A stretch of 64,000 bases of DNA from Noviluteimonas caseinilytica (GCF_018406605.1 NZ_AP024545.1:1116001-1180000); one strand, 5' to 3'. Positions 15,151 through 24,769 are shown, counted from the stretch's first letter. Notes: generated from the sequence alone by a model not told the origin. A program made the numbers and translations.

Positions 15151-18035
15151 GTCTTGCTCGCGTTCGGCTTGCTCTTGCCGGGATGTTCGAGGTTGCGCAG
15201 CGCGGCGCCGTAGCGCAGCGGGCGTTCGTCGGCTTCGCGGTACGGCAGCGGCGGGAATTGCGGCGCGCTTTCGCCGGCCTGGTCGCTCTTGCGGATGCGC
15301 ACGCGCAGGTCGAACCACGCGGCCTGCCCGGTCACCGGATCGGCGTTCGCGTAATCGCCCTTCGGCGTCACGTCGGAAATCAGGTGATTGAGCAGGAAGC
15401 CCTTCGTGCCTTCCGGTGCGTCCTTCGCCAGGCGCCACGCGCCGCGCCGCTTGCCGATCGCGTTCCAGCTCCACACGGTGTCGGGCTGCACGTTCTTCGC
15501 GAAACGCACTTCGACGGTGATCGTGCCGTGGTGCGAATCGACTTCGGCCCAGTCGCCTTCGGCCAGACCGTATTTCGCGCCCGTGGCCGGATGTACGTAC
15601 AGCGCGTTGCGCGCCTGGATCTGCCGCAGCCACGCGTTTTGCGATCCCCACGCGTGGTACATGTACATCGGGCGCTGCGTGATCGCGCTCAGCGGGAAGG
15701 CCTCGCGCGAGGTCTCGTCGTGCTCGAACGGTTCGTACCAGATCGGCAGCGGATCGAAATACGTGGCGACGCGCGTGCGATGGCGATCCGGCGGTTGCAT
15801 GGTGCCGTGCCCTTGCGCGGCGAGGCGGAACTTCTGCAACGTCTCCGAATACAGCTGCATCACGATCGGCTGGTCGTTGGCGACGAAGCCGAGCTTGTGC
15901 GCCCACTGCAGGTAGTCGCGATTCGCCATCTTGTAATAGCGCCCCGCCTCCGGGACCGGCGTGTGCCAGAAACCGCCGTGTTCGATGTAGCGCTTGAGCT
16001 GGTCGGGATTCGGCGCGCCCTTGCCTTCCTGCGTACCATCTTCGCCGCGCCAACCCGCCAGCAGGCCCACGCCGGGCGCGCGCTCGTGGCGGACGATGTA
16101 ATCGGCGTAGTCGCGATATTGCGGCGAACCATCGGCGTGCACCAAGCCGGGTAATCCGAGGCGCGCGCCGAGATCGAGCAGCACCGACTGGAAGCCGCGC
16201 ACGTCGCGCGGGCGGTTGTCGTCGGTGGGTTGCGTCGCCGCATCGAAGATCGGATGGCGGATCGCGTCGCTCGCGCCGTCGGCGTCGGAGATCGGGCGAT
16301 CGAGCAACGAGATCGCATCAAAGCGTTCGAGATACGTGGTGTCGGGCAACACGAGGTCCGCGTAGGCGACCATTTCCGACGCATACGCATCGCTGTAGAT
16401 GATGCGCGGGATGCGGTACTCGCCGCTCTCGTCCTTGTCGGTGAGCCACTGCATGGTCTCGGAGGTGTTCATCGCCGAGTTCCAGCTCATGTTCGCCATG
16501 AACATCAGCAGCGTGTCGATCTTGTACGGGTCGCCCGCCCACGCGTTGCGGATGACGGTGTGCAGCATGCCGTGCGCGGCGAGCGGGTACGCCCAGGAAT
16601 ATGCGTGGTCGATGCGGCGCGGGGCGCCTTGCGCGTCGACGACGAGGTCTTCGGGCGTGTGCACGAAACCGAGCGGTGCGGCGTCGAGGCCACCATCGGG
16701 CCGACGCGTCTTGCCGGGGCGATTCGCCGGCGGGATCGGCTTCGGGAACGGCGGCTGGAAGCGGAACGAGCCCGGCACGTCCACCGCGCCCAGCAGCAAC
16801 TGCAGCAGGTGCAGCGCGCGGCAAGTGTGGAAGCCGTTGGAATGCGCGCTGATGCCGCGCATGGCATGCATCGACACCGCGCGGCCTTCCATCGACGCGT
16901 GTTCGCGGCCCCAGCTGTCGGTCCAGGCGATCGGCAGCGAGAGTTTCGTATCGAAGGCGGCGGCGGCCAGTTCGCGCGCGATGCGGCGGATGGTGTCGGC
17001 GGGGATGCCGCAGCGTTCGGCGACGGCGTCGGGCGCGTATTGCGGATCGAGGTAGCGGTCGGCGACCAGGTGGAAGACGGGGACGGCGGTGCGGCCGTCG
17101 GGCAAGGTGTATTCGCCGATGACGACGGGCGCCACGTCCACGGCGTTCGCATCCACCGCGCCGCGTTCGCGATCCCAGCACAGCGCGCGGCCTTCGCCGT
17201 CGCGCGCGAACAAGCCATCGTCCGCGCCGCCCGGATTGCGCACCACCAGCCAGTGCGCGTTCGCGTAGCGCACCAGGTACTCCAGGTCGATGCGGTCGCT
17301 GCGCAGCAATTCGTGGATCAGCGCGAACGCGAACAGGCCGTCGGTGCCGGGCCGGATCCCGATCCATTCATCCGCGATCGCGCCGTACCCCGTGCGCACC
17401 GGATTGACCGCGACCACCTTGGCGCCGCGCGCCTTCAGCTTGCCGAGGCCGAGCTTGATCGGATTGGAGTCGTGGTCTTCGGCCACGCCCCACAGCATCA
17501 GGTATTGCGTGTGGTCCCAGTCCGGTTCGCCGAATTCCCAGAACGAACCGCCCAGCGTGTACAGCCCGCCCGCGGCCATGTTCACGGAGCAGAAGCCGCC
17601 GTGCGCCGCGTAGTTGATCGTGCCGAACTGCTGCGCCCACCAGCCGGTGAGCGCCTGCGACTGGTCGCGCCCCGTGAAGAACGCCAGTTCGTCGGGGTTG
17701 CGTGCGCGGATGGGCGCGAGCCACGACGTGGCGAGTTCCATCGCCTCGTCCCAGCTGATTTCCTTGAATTCGCCCGAGCCGCGCTCGCCCGTCCGCAGCA
17801 ACGGGCGCGACAACCGCGCCGGCGAGTAGTGCTGCATGATCCCCGCCGAGCCCTTCGCGCAGAGCACGCCGCGGTTCACGGGGTGGTCGGGATTGCCCTG
17901 GATGTAGCGGATGCGGCCTTCGAGCGTCCACACCTTGATGCCGCAACGGCACGCGCACATGTAGCAGGTCGTCGCGTGGACGGCGTCGCCGGGCGACGGC
18001 GAAGGATTGAGCGTGGGCTCGCGCATGCGGCGCAT
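15147..18035 (-). CDS. Molybdopterin oxidoreductase catalytic subunit (SoeA-like)
   Basis: 962 residues. The N-terminal [4Fe-4S] motif is C-x2-C-x3-C-x27-C (CYMCACRC, then VLCAKG), followed by the bis-MGD-binding molybdopterin domain, and a C-terminal molydopterin dinucleotide-binding domain (about 800-950). A cysteine in HGGFCSVNM (about residue 147) is a candidate molybdenum ligand. There is no twin-arginine signal peptide with a hydrophobic stretch, so the complex is predicted cytoplasmic-facing, unlike DmsA. Size and subunit set fit SoeABC sulfite dehydrogenase, but a reductase of the same fold cannot be excluded. A second start at 18026 is possible; neither has a clear ribosome binding site. 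The gene is divergent from the WYL regulator with 29 bases between. Confidence 0.85.
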   Translation of the reverse strand: MRRMREPTLNPSPSPGDAVHATTCYMCACRCGIKVWTLEGRIRYIQGNPDHPVNRGVLCAKGSAGIMQHYSPARLSRPLLRTGERGSGEFKEISWDEAMELATSWLAPIRARNPDELAFFTGRDQSQALTGWWAQQFGTINYAAHGGFCSVNMAAGGLYTLGGSFWEFGEPDWDHTQYLMLWGVAEDHDSNPIKLGLGKLKARGAKVVAVNPVRTGYGAIADEWIGIRPGTDGLFAFALIHELLRSDRIDLEYLVRYANAHWLVVRNPGGADDGLFARDGEGRALCWDRERGAVDANAVDVAPVVIGEYTLPDGRTAVPVFHLVADRYLDPQYAPDAVAERCGIPADTIRRIARELAAAAFDTKLSLPIAWTDSWGREHASMEGRAVSMHAMRGISAHSNGFHTCRALHLLQLLLGAVDVPGSFRFQPPFPKPIPPANRPGKTRRPDGGLDAAPLGFVHTPEDLVVDAQGAPRRIDHAYSWAYPLAAHGMLHTVIRNAWAGDPYKIDTLLMFMANMSWNSAMNTSETMQWLTDKDESGEYRIPRIIYSDAYASEMVAYADLVLPDTTYLERFDAISLLDRPISDADGASDAIRHPIFDAATQPTDDNRPRDVRGFQSVLLDLGARLGLPGLVHADGSPQYRDYADYIVRHERAPGVGLLAGWRGEDGTQEGKGAPNPDQLKRYIEHGGFWHTPVPEAGRYYKMANRDYLQWAHKLGFVANDQPIVMQLYSETLQKFRLAAQGHGTMQPPDRHRTRVATYFDPLPIWYEPFEHDETSREAFPLSAITQRPMYMYHAWGSQNAWLRQIQARNALYVHPATGAKYGLAEGDWAEVDSHHGTITVEVRFAKNVQPDTVWSWNAIGKRRGAWRLAKDAPEGTKGFLLNHLISDVTPKGDYANADPVTGQAAWFDLRVRIRKSDQAGESAPQFPPLPYREADERPLRYGAALRNLEHPGKSKPNASKT

Positions 18036-18051
18036 TGTAGCGGCGGTCTTG

Positions 18052-18057
18052 CATAAT
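18052..18057 (+). promoter_or_regulatory. Candidate -10 element of the WYL regulator gene (leaderless)
   Basis: CATAAT ends seven bases before the ATG at 18065 in a 29-base divergent gap that has no Shine-Dalgarno. The sequence context ATAATCCCGGCC-ATG resembles that of hemC and ubiE. Confidence 0.45.
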
Positions 18058-18064
18058 CCCGGCC

Positions 18065-19033
18065 ATGGACCGCTACGAACGCATCAACGCCCTGCACCGC
18101 CTGCTCAAGGCGGCGCGCTATCCGGTCACCGTCGCGCGGCTGCAGGAGGAACTGGGCTGCTCGCGCGCCACTGCCTACCGCGACCTGGCCTTCCTCCGCG
18201 ACGGGCTGATGGCGCCGGTGATCGGCGACGGCGAGGCCGGCTTCCGCTACGACGCCGCCGAGAACGACCGCTTCGAACTGCCGGGCCTGTGGCTGAACTC
18301 GGAAGAGCTGCATGCGCTGCTCGCCGCGCAGCAGTTGCTGGCGCGCAGCGGTGGCGGCCTGCTGGCCACGGCGCTGGCGCCGCTGCAGCAGCGCGTGGAA
18401 AAGCTGCTCGAGGAACAGGCCGGCGGCAAGAAGTGGCCGGTGGAGCGCGTGCGCGTGATCGCCAGCCGCCCGCGCCGCCTGGATGAGCATGTGTTCCGCG
18501 TCGTCGCCTCCTCGGTGCTGGGGCGGCGCAAGCTGTCCTTCGATTACCGCGCGCGCTCCACGGACGAGAAGACGCGCCGCACGGTGTCGCCGCAGCGCAT
18601 CACCCATTACCGCGACAACTGGTACCTGGATGCCTGGGACGAGGATCGCGAGGGCCTGCGCAGCTTCGCGGTGGACCGCATCGGCGCGGCCAAGCTGCTC
18701 GACGGCACGGCGCGCGACATCGGCGACGCCGACCTCGACGAACACCTGGCCTCCAGCTACGGCATCTTCTCCGGCCCGCCGAAGAACTGGGCGACCATCC
18801 TGTTCAGCGCCAAGGCCGCGCGCTGGGTGGCGGACGAACGCTGGCATTCGCAGCAGCAGGGGCGGTTCCTGCCGGACGGGCGCTACGAACTCAAGATCCC
18901 GTACAGCAATGCGCGCGAGCTGCTGATGGACGTGCTGCACTACGGCTCGGACGCGGAGATCGTCGAGCCGCCGGTGCTGCGCGAACAGGCGCGTTCGCTG
19001 CTGTCGCTGGCGATCTCGAACTACGATCGATGA
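18065..19033 (+). CDS. YafY-type transcriptional regulator with WYL domain
   Basis: 322 residues. A winged helix (about 1-60, with the recognition helix in CSRATAYRDL) is followed by a WYL ligand-sensing domain (about 140-215; NWYLDAWDEDREGLR) and a WCX-like C-terminal region. WYL regulators sense small ligands or nucleic acids and act as repressors or activators. It is divergent from the oxidoreductase operon, so autoregulation or control of that operon is possible. The stop overlaps the patatin gene start by four bases. Confidence 0.88.
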   Translation: MDRYERINALHRLLKAARYPVTVARLQEELGCSRATAYRDLAFLRDGLMAPVIGDGEAGFRYDAAENDRFELPGLWLNSEELHALLAAQQLLARSGGGLLATALAPLQQRVEKLLEEQAGGKKWPVERVRVIASRPRRLDEHVFRVVASSVLGRRKLSFDYRARSTDEKTRRTVSPQRITHYRDNWYLDAWDEDREGLRSFAVDRIGAAKLLDGTARDIGDADLDEHLASSYGIFSGPPKNWATILFSAKAARWVADERWHSQQQGRFLPDGRYELKIPYSNARELLMDVLHYGSDAEIVEPPVLREQARSLLSLAISNYDR

Positions 19034-19950
19034 CGCCGCCCGCCGACGCACCCAGGATCCGCCCGGAAGAGAAGGTCGCGCTCGTCCTCGGCGCCGGCGG
19101 CGCGCGCGGGTTGGCGCAGATCGGCGTGATCGAGGCGCTGGAAGCCCGCGGCATCCACATCGTCGCGATCGCGGGATCGTCGAGCGGCGCGCTGGTCGGC
19201 GGGCTGCACGCGAGCGGCAAGTTGCCGGCGTATCGCGACTGGCTGCTCACGCTTGACCGGCGCGCGATGCTGCGGTTGCTCGATCCGGGCTTCGGGCGTT
19301 CGGCCCTGTTCGAAGGCGCGCGGCTGATCGAGGCGCTGCGCGAGATCGCGGGCTCGCCGCGGATCGAAGACCTGCCGATCGATTTCACCGCGGTGGCGGT
19401 GGATGTCATGCGCCAGCGCGAGGTGTGGTTGCGCGAGGGCGACATGTGGGATGCGATCCGCGCGTCGTTCGCGATCCCCGGCTTGTTCACGCCGCACATG
19501 ATCCACGGGCGCGCGCTGGTGGATGGCGGGTTGCTGGCGCCGTTGCCGATCGCGGCCACGCGGCTGTCGGATGCGCATCGGTTGATCGCGGTCGACATGC
19601 ATGGCTGGCCGCAGCGTCCGCCGGGCGAGCCGGCGCAGGAAGGTGCGCCGTCCGGCGACATGCCGAAATCCGGGGGGCCCTCGTGGTTCCGCGCGTGGTT
19701 GCGCAGCGACGATGCGACGTCGACGGCGGACGTCGCGCGCTCGCGCCTGGGCTTCACGGACCTGATGGCGCGTTCGCTCGACCTGATGCAGGCGCAGATC
19801 TCGCGCGTGCAGCTGGCGCTGGATCCGCCGGAGCTGGTGATCCGCATTCCGCGGGATGCGTGCCAGTTCTACGAATTCTGGCGGGCGAAGGAATTGATCG
19901 GGGTGGGGCGGCAGGAAGCGGACAAGGCGCTCGACGCGGCCGGGTACTGA
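19030..19950 (+). CDS. Patatin-like phospholipase
   Basis: 306 residues of the patatin/RssA type. The catalytic dyad is S51 in AGSSSGALVGG and D165 in VDGGLLAPLP; the oxyanion-hole GAGGARG loop is at 21-27. These enzymes hydrolyse phospholipid or lipid esters near membranes. No signal peptide is present, so it is cytoplasmic or peripheral. It is translationally coupled to the WYL regulator, and the pair may form a regulator-target unit. About 45 residues in the second half (rich in P, G and S, around 195-215) are a flexible insertion before the C-terminal helices. Confidence 0.88.
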   Translation: MTPPADAPRIRPEEKVALVLGAGGARGLAQIGVIEALEARGIHIVAIAGSSSGALVGGLHASGKLPAYRDWLLTLDRRAMLRLLDPGFGRSALFEGARLIEALREIAGSPRIEDLPIDFTAVAVDVMRQREVWLREGDMWDAIRASFAIPGLFTPHMIHGRALVDGGLLAPLPIAATRLSDAHRLIAVDMHGWPQRPPGEPAQEGAPSGDMPKSGGPSWFRAWLRSDDATSTADVARSRLGFTDLMARSLDLMQAQISRVQLALDPPELVIRIPRDACQFYEFWRAKELIGVGRQEADKALDAAGY

Positions 19951-20023
19951 GTTCCTCGCAGGGTCGCAGCCCGTGAGATGACCCCACGCAATGCTCCGTC
20001 GCAAGCCCAACGGAGCCATCGCC

Positions 20024-20335
20024 ATGCACCGCACCGACGCCTCGCTCGCCAACCCCCGCATCGCCCGCGTCCTCCGCACCTGGCTCGCATGGGGCGCCGC
20101 CGCCGTGATCCTGCTGCCCTTCGCGCGTGAAAACACCACGTGGTTCGGCTACCTGCCGATGTGGCTCGTCGCCATGCCGGCGATGGCGCTGTGGGCGCTG
20201 CATCGTTTTGCACTGCCGCATTGGCCGGCGGCCGTCGCGCGGGGCGGCCAGTACAAGCGTCGTCGCACCGGGGCGCAGGCCATGCGCCGCCGGGATCGCG
20301 GCGCGCGTGCGCTGCGCGGGCTGCGCGCGGCCTGA
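20024..20335 (+). CDS. Small membrane protein of unknown function
   Basis: 103 residues with two hydrophobic segments (about 17-35 and 42-60) and a strongly basic C-terminal tail (RRRTGAQAMRRRDRGAR). No family is recognised. The ATG at 20024 has GGAG eight bases upstream (20012-20015); an ATG at 19991 is in frame but without such a site. It follows the patatin gene on the same strand after 73 bases. A hairpin-rich, T-containing gap separates it from the oligopeptidase gene. Coding status is moderately supported. Confidence 0.5.
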   Translation: MHRTDASLANPRIARVLRTWLAWGAAAVILLPFARENTTWFGYLPMWLVAMPAMALWALHRFALPHWPAAVARGGQYKRRRTGAQAMRRRDRGARALRGLRAA

Positions 20336-20389
20336 CCCCTCCGGCGGGCCTCCGGCAGGGGTCCGCCCCGCAGGTGGCGTGCTAGCGTT

Positions 20390-20418
20390 GGCGACTCTTT
20401 TTTTGTCGCCGGAGTCGC
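20390..20418 (+). promoter_or_regulatory. Two mutually exclusive hairpins over the ribosome binding site of the oligopeptidase gene
   Basis: GGCGAC (20390-20395) can pair with GTCGCC (20405-20410) around a T-rich loop, leaving GGAG (20411-20414) free. Alternatively GCGACTC (20391-20397) pairs with GAGTCGC (20412-20418), burying the GGAG. Both cannot form at once. A TAGCGT -10-like hexamer at 20383-20388 would place the transcript start inside the left arm, which would weaken the model. Confidence 0.3.
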
Positions 20419-20420
20419 GC

Positions 20421-22577
20421 ATGCCGAAGGTGTCGCCTGATCGTCTCGTCCTCGGGGCCGTGCTCGGCCTTGGCCTGGTTTCGATCGGTGGCGCAGCCTT
20501 CGCGGCGGACGGCACGCCCGCCAAGGAGGACGCCGTGGCCAACGATCCCTATCAATGGCTCGAGGACGTGCACGGCGACAAGCCGATCGCCTGGGTCCGC
20601 GAGCAGAACGCGCACAGCGAAGCGGAACTCGCGACCAAGCCGGAATTCCGCAAACTCGAGCGCGACATCCTCGCCATCCTCGATTCGACCGCGAAGATCC
20701 CGGGCGTCGAGAAGATCGGCGACTTCTACTACAACCTGTGGAAGGACAAGGACCACGCGCGCGGCCTGTGGCGTCGCACGACCCTGGCCGAATACCGCAA
20801 GCCGGACCCGCAGTGGGAAACGGTGCTCGACCTCGATGCGCTCAACAAGGCCGAGGGCAAGGCGTGGGTGTGGCACGGCGCGGATTGCCTGAAGCCCGAC
20901 TACACGCGGTGCCTCGTGGCGCTGTCGAACGGCGGCTCGGATGCGGACGTGACGCGCGAGTTCGACCTGTCGACGAAGCAGTTCGTCCGCGACGGCTTCT
21001 TCCGTCCCGAAGCGAAGGGCGGCCTGGGCTGGATCGACAAGGACACGGTGTACGTCTTCACCGACTTCGGCGGCAACAGCATGACGCCCTCGGGCTATCC
21101 GCGCATCGTGAAGCAGTGGTCGCGCGGCACGCCGATGGCCGCCGCGACGAAGGTGTACGAGGGCCAGCCGGAAGACATGTATATCTCCGGCTTCCGCGAC
21201 CAGACGCCGGGGTTCAAGCGCGATTTCGTCAGCCGCACGATCGCGTTCTACAACGACGAGCTGTACCTGCGCGGCAGCGACGGGAAGCTGGTCAAGATCG
21301 ATGCGCCGAATTCGGCGAATAAATCCGTGCACGGAGCGTGGTTGTTGCTTGAACTGCGCGATCCCTATGAAGCCGGTGGCCAAACGTATCCCGCGGGCGC
21401 GCTGATCGCGACGAAGTTCGACGACTTCATGGCGGGCAAGCGCGGTTTCTTCCAGCTGTTCACGCCCGATGAGCACAGCTCGCTCGCCGGGTATGCGTGG
21501 ACGAAGAACGCGCTGGTGTTGAACGTCATGCGTGATGTGCGCAATGAATTGAGCGTGTTCCGGTTCGCTCCGGGCGCGCGCGACCTCGACGAAGGATTCA
21601 TTTCCCATCCGCTCGCTGGCGCCCCGACGCTCGGCACGGTCAGCGTTTCCGCGGTCGATTCCGACACCAGCGATGCGGTGTGGATCACCTCCACTGATTA
21701 CCTCACGCCCACCAGCCTGATGCTTGCCGACGTGTCGACGAACACGCCGCCGGAAGTCCTCAAGTCCAACCCGCAGTTCTTCAACGCCGACACGCACGTC
21801 ATCGAACAGCACTTCGCCACGTCGAAGGACGGCACGAAGATCCCGTACTTCCTCGTGCGCCCGAAGGCGATGAAGGCGGATGGCTCGACGCCGACGCTGC
21901 TCTACGGTTACGGCGGCTTCGAAGTCTCGATGACGCCCGCCTATTCGGGCAGCGTCGGCAAGGGCTGGCTGGAGATGGGCGGCGCGTATGCGGTCGCCAA
22001 CATCCGCGGCGGCGGCGAGTACGGCCCGCGCTGGCACCAGGCGGCGCTGAAGGCCAACCGCCACAAGGCGTACGAAGATTTCGCCGCGGTGGCCGAAGAC
22101 CTCGCCAAGACCGGCGTGGCCGACAGCAAGCGCCTCGGCATCATGGGCGGCAGCAACGGCGGCCTGCTGATGGGCAACATGCTCACGCAGTATCCGCAGC
22201 TGTTCGGCGCGATCGTGGTGCAGGTGCCGCTGCTCGACATGAAGCGTTACAGCCACCTGCTGGCCGGCGCGTCGTGGATGGCCGAATACGGCGATCCGGA
22301 CACGGCGGACTGGGAGTACATCAAGACCTTCTCGCCGTACCAGCTGTTCGATCCGGCGAAGGATTACCCGCCGACGCTCTTCCTCACCTCTACCGCCGAC
22401 GACCGCGTCCATCCGGCGCACGCGCGCAAGATGATGGCGAAGATGCTGGAAGCGAAGAAGGACGTGCGCTACTTCGAGAACATCGAAGGCGGCCATGGCG
22501 GCGCGGCGAACAACGCGCAGTCCGCGCACATGAACGCGCTGGCCTACACCTTCCTGTGGCAGACCCTCTCGAAGTGA
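20421..22577 (+). CDS. Exported prolyl oligopeptidase (S9A)
   Basis: 718 residues with a Sec signal peptide (residues 1-28, AFA-AD). A seven-bladed beta-propeller (about 100-440) precedes the alpha/beta-hydrolase domain. The catalytic triad is S578 in GGSNGG, D661 in ADDRVHP and H692 in GGHGG. These enzymes cut short proline-containing peptides; export makes a periplasmic or secreted role likely. GGAG at 20411-20414 is seven bases from the ATG. It is followed after 41 bases by a second S9A peptidase gene, so the two form a digestion pair. Confidence 0.92.
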   Translation: MPKVSPDRLVLGAVLGLGLVSIGGAAFAADGTPAKEDAVANDPYQWLEDVHGDKPIAWVREQNAHSEAELATKPEFRKLERDILAILDSTAKIPGVEKIGDFYYNLWKDKDHARGLWRRTTLAEYRKPDPQWETVLDLDALNKAEGKAWVWHGADCLKPDYTRCLVALSNGGSDADVTREFDLSTKQFVRDGFFRPEAKGGLGWIDKDTVYVFTDFGGNSMTPSGYPRIVKQWSRGTPMAAATKVYEGQPEDMYISGFRDQTPGFKRDFVSRTIAFYNDELYLRGSDGKLVKIDAPNSANKSVHGAWLLLELRDPYEAGGQTYPAGALIATKFDDFMAGKRGFFQLFTPDEHSSLAGYAWTKNALVLNVMRDVRNELSVFRFAPGARDLDEGFISHPLAGAPTLGTVSVSAVDSDTSDAVWITSTDYLTPTSLMLADVSTNTPPEVLKSNPQFFNADTHVIEQHFATSKDGTKIPYFLVRPKAMKADGSTPTLLYGYGGFEVSMTPAYSGSVGKGWLEMGGAYAVANIRGGGEYGPRWHQAALKANRHKAYEDFAAVAEDLAKTGVADSKRLGIMGGSNGGLLMGNMLTQYPQLFGAIVVQVPLLDMKRYSHLLAGASWMAEYGDPDTADWEYIKTFSPYQLFDPAKDYPPTLFLTSTADDRVHPAHARKMMAKMLEAKKDVRYFENIEGGHGGAANNAQSAHMNALAYTFLWQTLSK

Positions 22578-22618
22578 TCCGTCTTTTCCGCTGCTGATCC
22601 CGTGCTAACGGAGCCCGC

Positions 22619-24769
22619 ATGAAAATCGCCCCCTGCCTGCTTTCGATCGCCCTCATGACAACCAGCCAACTGCACGCCGCCGACCTCCCGCAACCGCCCG
22701 ACGTGGCGAAGAAACCGCATGTCGTGAAGGCGCCGCACGGCGCGGAGCGCAATGACGAGTACTACTGGCTGCGCGACGACACGCGCAAGAACCCGGAGAT
22801 GCTCGCGTACCTCAACGCCGAGAACGCGTACACCGACGCGTACATGGCGCGCCTGAAGCCCGTGCAGGAAAAGGTGTACGAGGAGATCGTGGGCCGCATC
22901 AAGCAGGACGACAGCTCGGTGCCGTACCACGAGCGCGGCTGGTGGTACTACTCGCGCTTCGAGACCGGCAAGGACTATCCGATCTACGCGCGTCGCAAGG
23001 GCACGATGGATGCGCCGGAGGAAGTCCTGCTCGACGTCAACGTGATGGCCGCGGGCAAGAACTACTTCAGCGTGGGCGACTGGGAAGTCAGCCAGGACAA
23101 CACGATGCTCGCCTGGGCCGAAGACGCCGTGGGCCGCCGCCAGTACGTCATCAAGTTCCGCAACCTCGCCACCGGCGAAACCTTCAGCGACGAAGTGCCG
23201 GGCGTGTCGCCCAACCTGGTCTGGGCGGACGACAACAGGACGCTGTTCTACGTCGAGAACGATCCCACCACGCTGCTCACCACCAAGGTGAAGAAGCACG
23301 TGGTCGGCACGCCGGCGAAGGACGACGTGCTGGTGTACGAGGAGAAGGACGACAGCTTCTACATGGGCGTTGGCCGCACGCGCGACGACAAGTACCTGTG
23401 CATCAGCGTGGACAGCACGGTGTCGAGCGAAGCGCGCTGCGCGCCGGCCGCCGATCCGAAGGAATTCGTCGTGCTCGCCCCGCGCCAGCGCGACGTGGAA
23501 TACGAAGCCGACCACCATGGCGGCCGCTGGGTGATCCGCACCAACGCCGACGGCGCGAAGAACTACAAGCTCGTCACCGCACCGGACGGGTCGACGTCGC
23601 GCAAGGACTGGAAGGACTGGATCCCGCACAGCGACAAGGTGTTCATCGACAGCTTCGAGCTGTTCGACGATTTCGCCGCGATTTCCGAACGCAGCGACGG
23701 CCTGGAGCGCCTGCGCCTCCTGCGCGCCGACGGCAAGTCCGAATACGTGAAGGCCGACGAACCCGCGTACGGCATGGGCCTGTCGGTCAACGCGGAGCCC
23801 AACACCGATTGGCTGCGTTACACCTACACGTCGATGACCACGCCGGCCACGGTGTACGAACTCAACACGAAGACCGGCGAGCGCAAGCAGCTCAAGCGCG
23901 ATCCGGTGATCGGCTACGACCCGTCGCTGTACACGACCGAACGCCTGTGGGCGACGGCGCGCGACGGCACGAAGGTGCCGGTGTCGGTCGTCTACAAGAA
24001 AGGTTTCAAGAAGGACGGCACGGCGGCGCTGTTGCAGTACGCGTACGGCAGCTATGGCTCGTCGACCGATCCGGGCTTCAACCTGCCGGTGGTGAGCCTG
24101 CTCGACCGCGGTATGGTGTACGTGCTCGCGCACATCCGCGGCGGCCAGGAAATGGGGCGCCAGTGGTACGACGACGGGCACCTGTTCAAGAAGAAGAACA
24201 CGTTCACCGACTTCATCGACGTCACCGATTTCCTGGTCAAGGAAGGCTATGCGTCGAAGGACCGCGTGGCGGCCTACGGCGGCAGCGCCGGTGGCCTGCT
24301 GATGGGCGCGATCGCGAACATGGCGCCGGACCGCTATCGCGTGATCCTGTCGCAGGTGCCCTTCGTCGACGTGGTGACCACGATGCTCGACCCGAGCATC
24401 CCGCTCACGACGAACGAATACGACGAGTGGGGCAACCCGGAGAAGAAGGACTACTACGACTACATGCTGTCGTACTCGCCGTACGACAACCTGAGCAAGC
24501 AAGCGTATCCGGCGATGTTCGTGGGCACGGGGCTGTGGGATTCGCAGGTGCAGTATTTCGAACCGGCCAAGTACGTGGCGCGCCTGCGCGACCTGGACAC
24601 CTCCGGTCCGGAGCACCCGGTGCTGTTCCGCATCAACATGGATGCGGGGCATGGCGGCAAGTCGGGGCGGTTCCGCCGGTACAAGGAACAGTCGGAGATG
24701 TACGCGTTCCTGCTCGACCAGCTGGGCGTGGCCGAGGCGCCCGCCCAACACGCCGCCGCCACGAAATGA
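22619..24769 (+). CDS. Exported oligopeptidase B-like S9A serine peptidase
   Basis: 716 residues with a signal peptide (residues 1-20, HAA-DL). N-terminal propeller and C-terminal hydrolase domain are both complete. The triad is S556 in GGSAGG, D641 in GLWDSQV and H678 in AGHGGKSG. The LTTNEYDEWGNP block is characteristic of oligopeptidase B, which cleaves after Arg/Lys in short peptides. E. coli PtrB lacks a signal peptide, so this is an exported variant. GGAG is found just before the ATG. The order POP, oligopeptidase B suggests complementary cleavage of imported or extracellular peptides. Confidence 0.9.
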   Translation: MKIAPCLLSIALMTTSQLHAADLPQPPDVAKKPHVVKAPHGAERNDEYYWLRDDTRKNPEMLAYLNAENAYTDAYMARLKPVQEKVYEEIVGRIKQDDSSVPYHERGWWYYSRFETGKDYPIYARRKGTMDAPEEVLLDVNVMAAGKNYFSVGDWEVSQDNTMLAWAEDAVGRRQYVIKFRNLATGETFSDEVPGVSPNLVWADDNRTLFYVENDPTTLLTTKVKKHVVGTPAKDDVLVYEEKDDSFYMGVGRTRDDKYLCISVDSTVSSEARCAPAADPKEFVVLAPRQRDVEYEADHHGGRWVIRTNADGAKNYKLVTAPDGSTSRKDWKDWIPHSDKVFIDSFELFDDFAAISERSDGLERLRLLRADGKSEYVKADEPAYGMGLSVNAEPNTDWLRYTYTSMTTPATVYELNTKTGERKQLKRDPVIGYDPSLYTTERLWATARDGTKVPVSVVYKKGFKKDGTAALLQYAYGSYGSSTDPGFNLPVVSLLDRGMVYVLAHIRGGQEMGRQWYDDGHLFKKKNTFTDFIDVTDFLVKEGYASKDRVAAYGGSAGGLLMGAIANMAPDRYRVILSQVPFVDVVTTMLDPSIPLTTNEYDEWGNPEKKDYYDYMLSYSPYDNLSKQAYPAMFVGTGLWDSQVQYFEPAKYVARLRDLDTSGPEHPVLFRINMDAGHGGKSGRFRRYKEQSEMYAFLLDQLGVAEAPAQHAAATK

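Noticed and set aside
15147..18035. Naming the operon dmsABC
   Set aside because: The catalytic subunit has no Tat signal peptide, and the subunit sizes match SoeABC better; the substrate is not settled.
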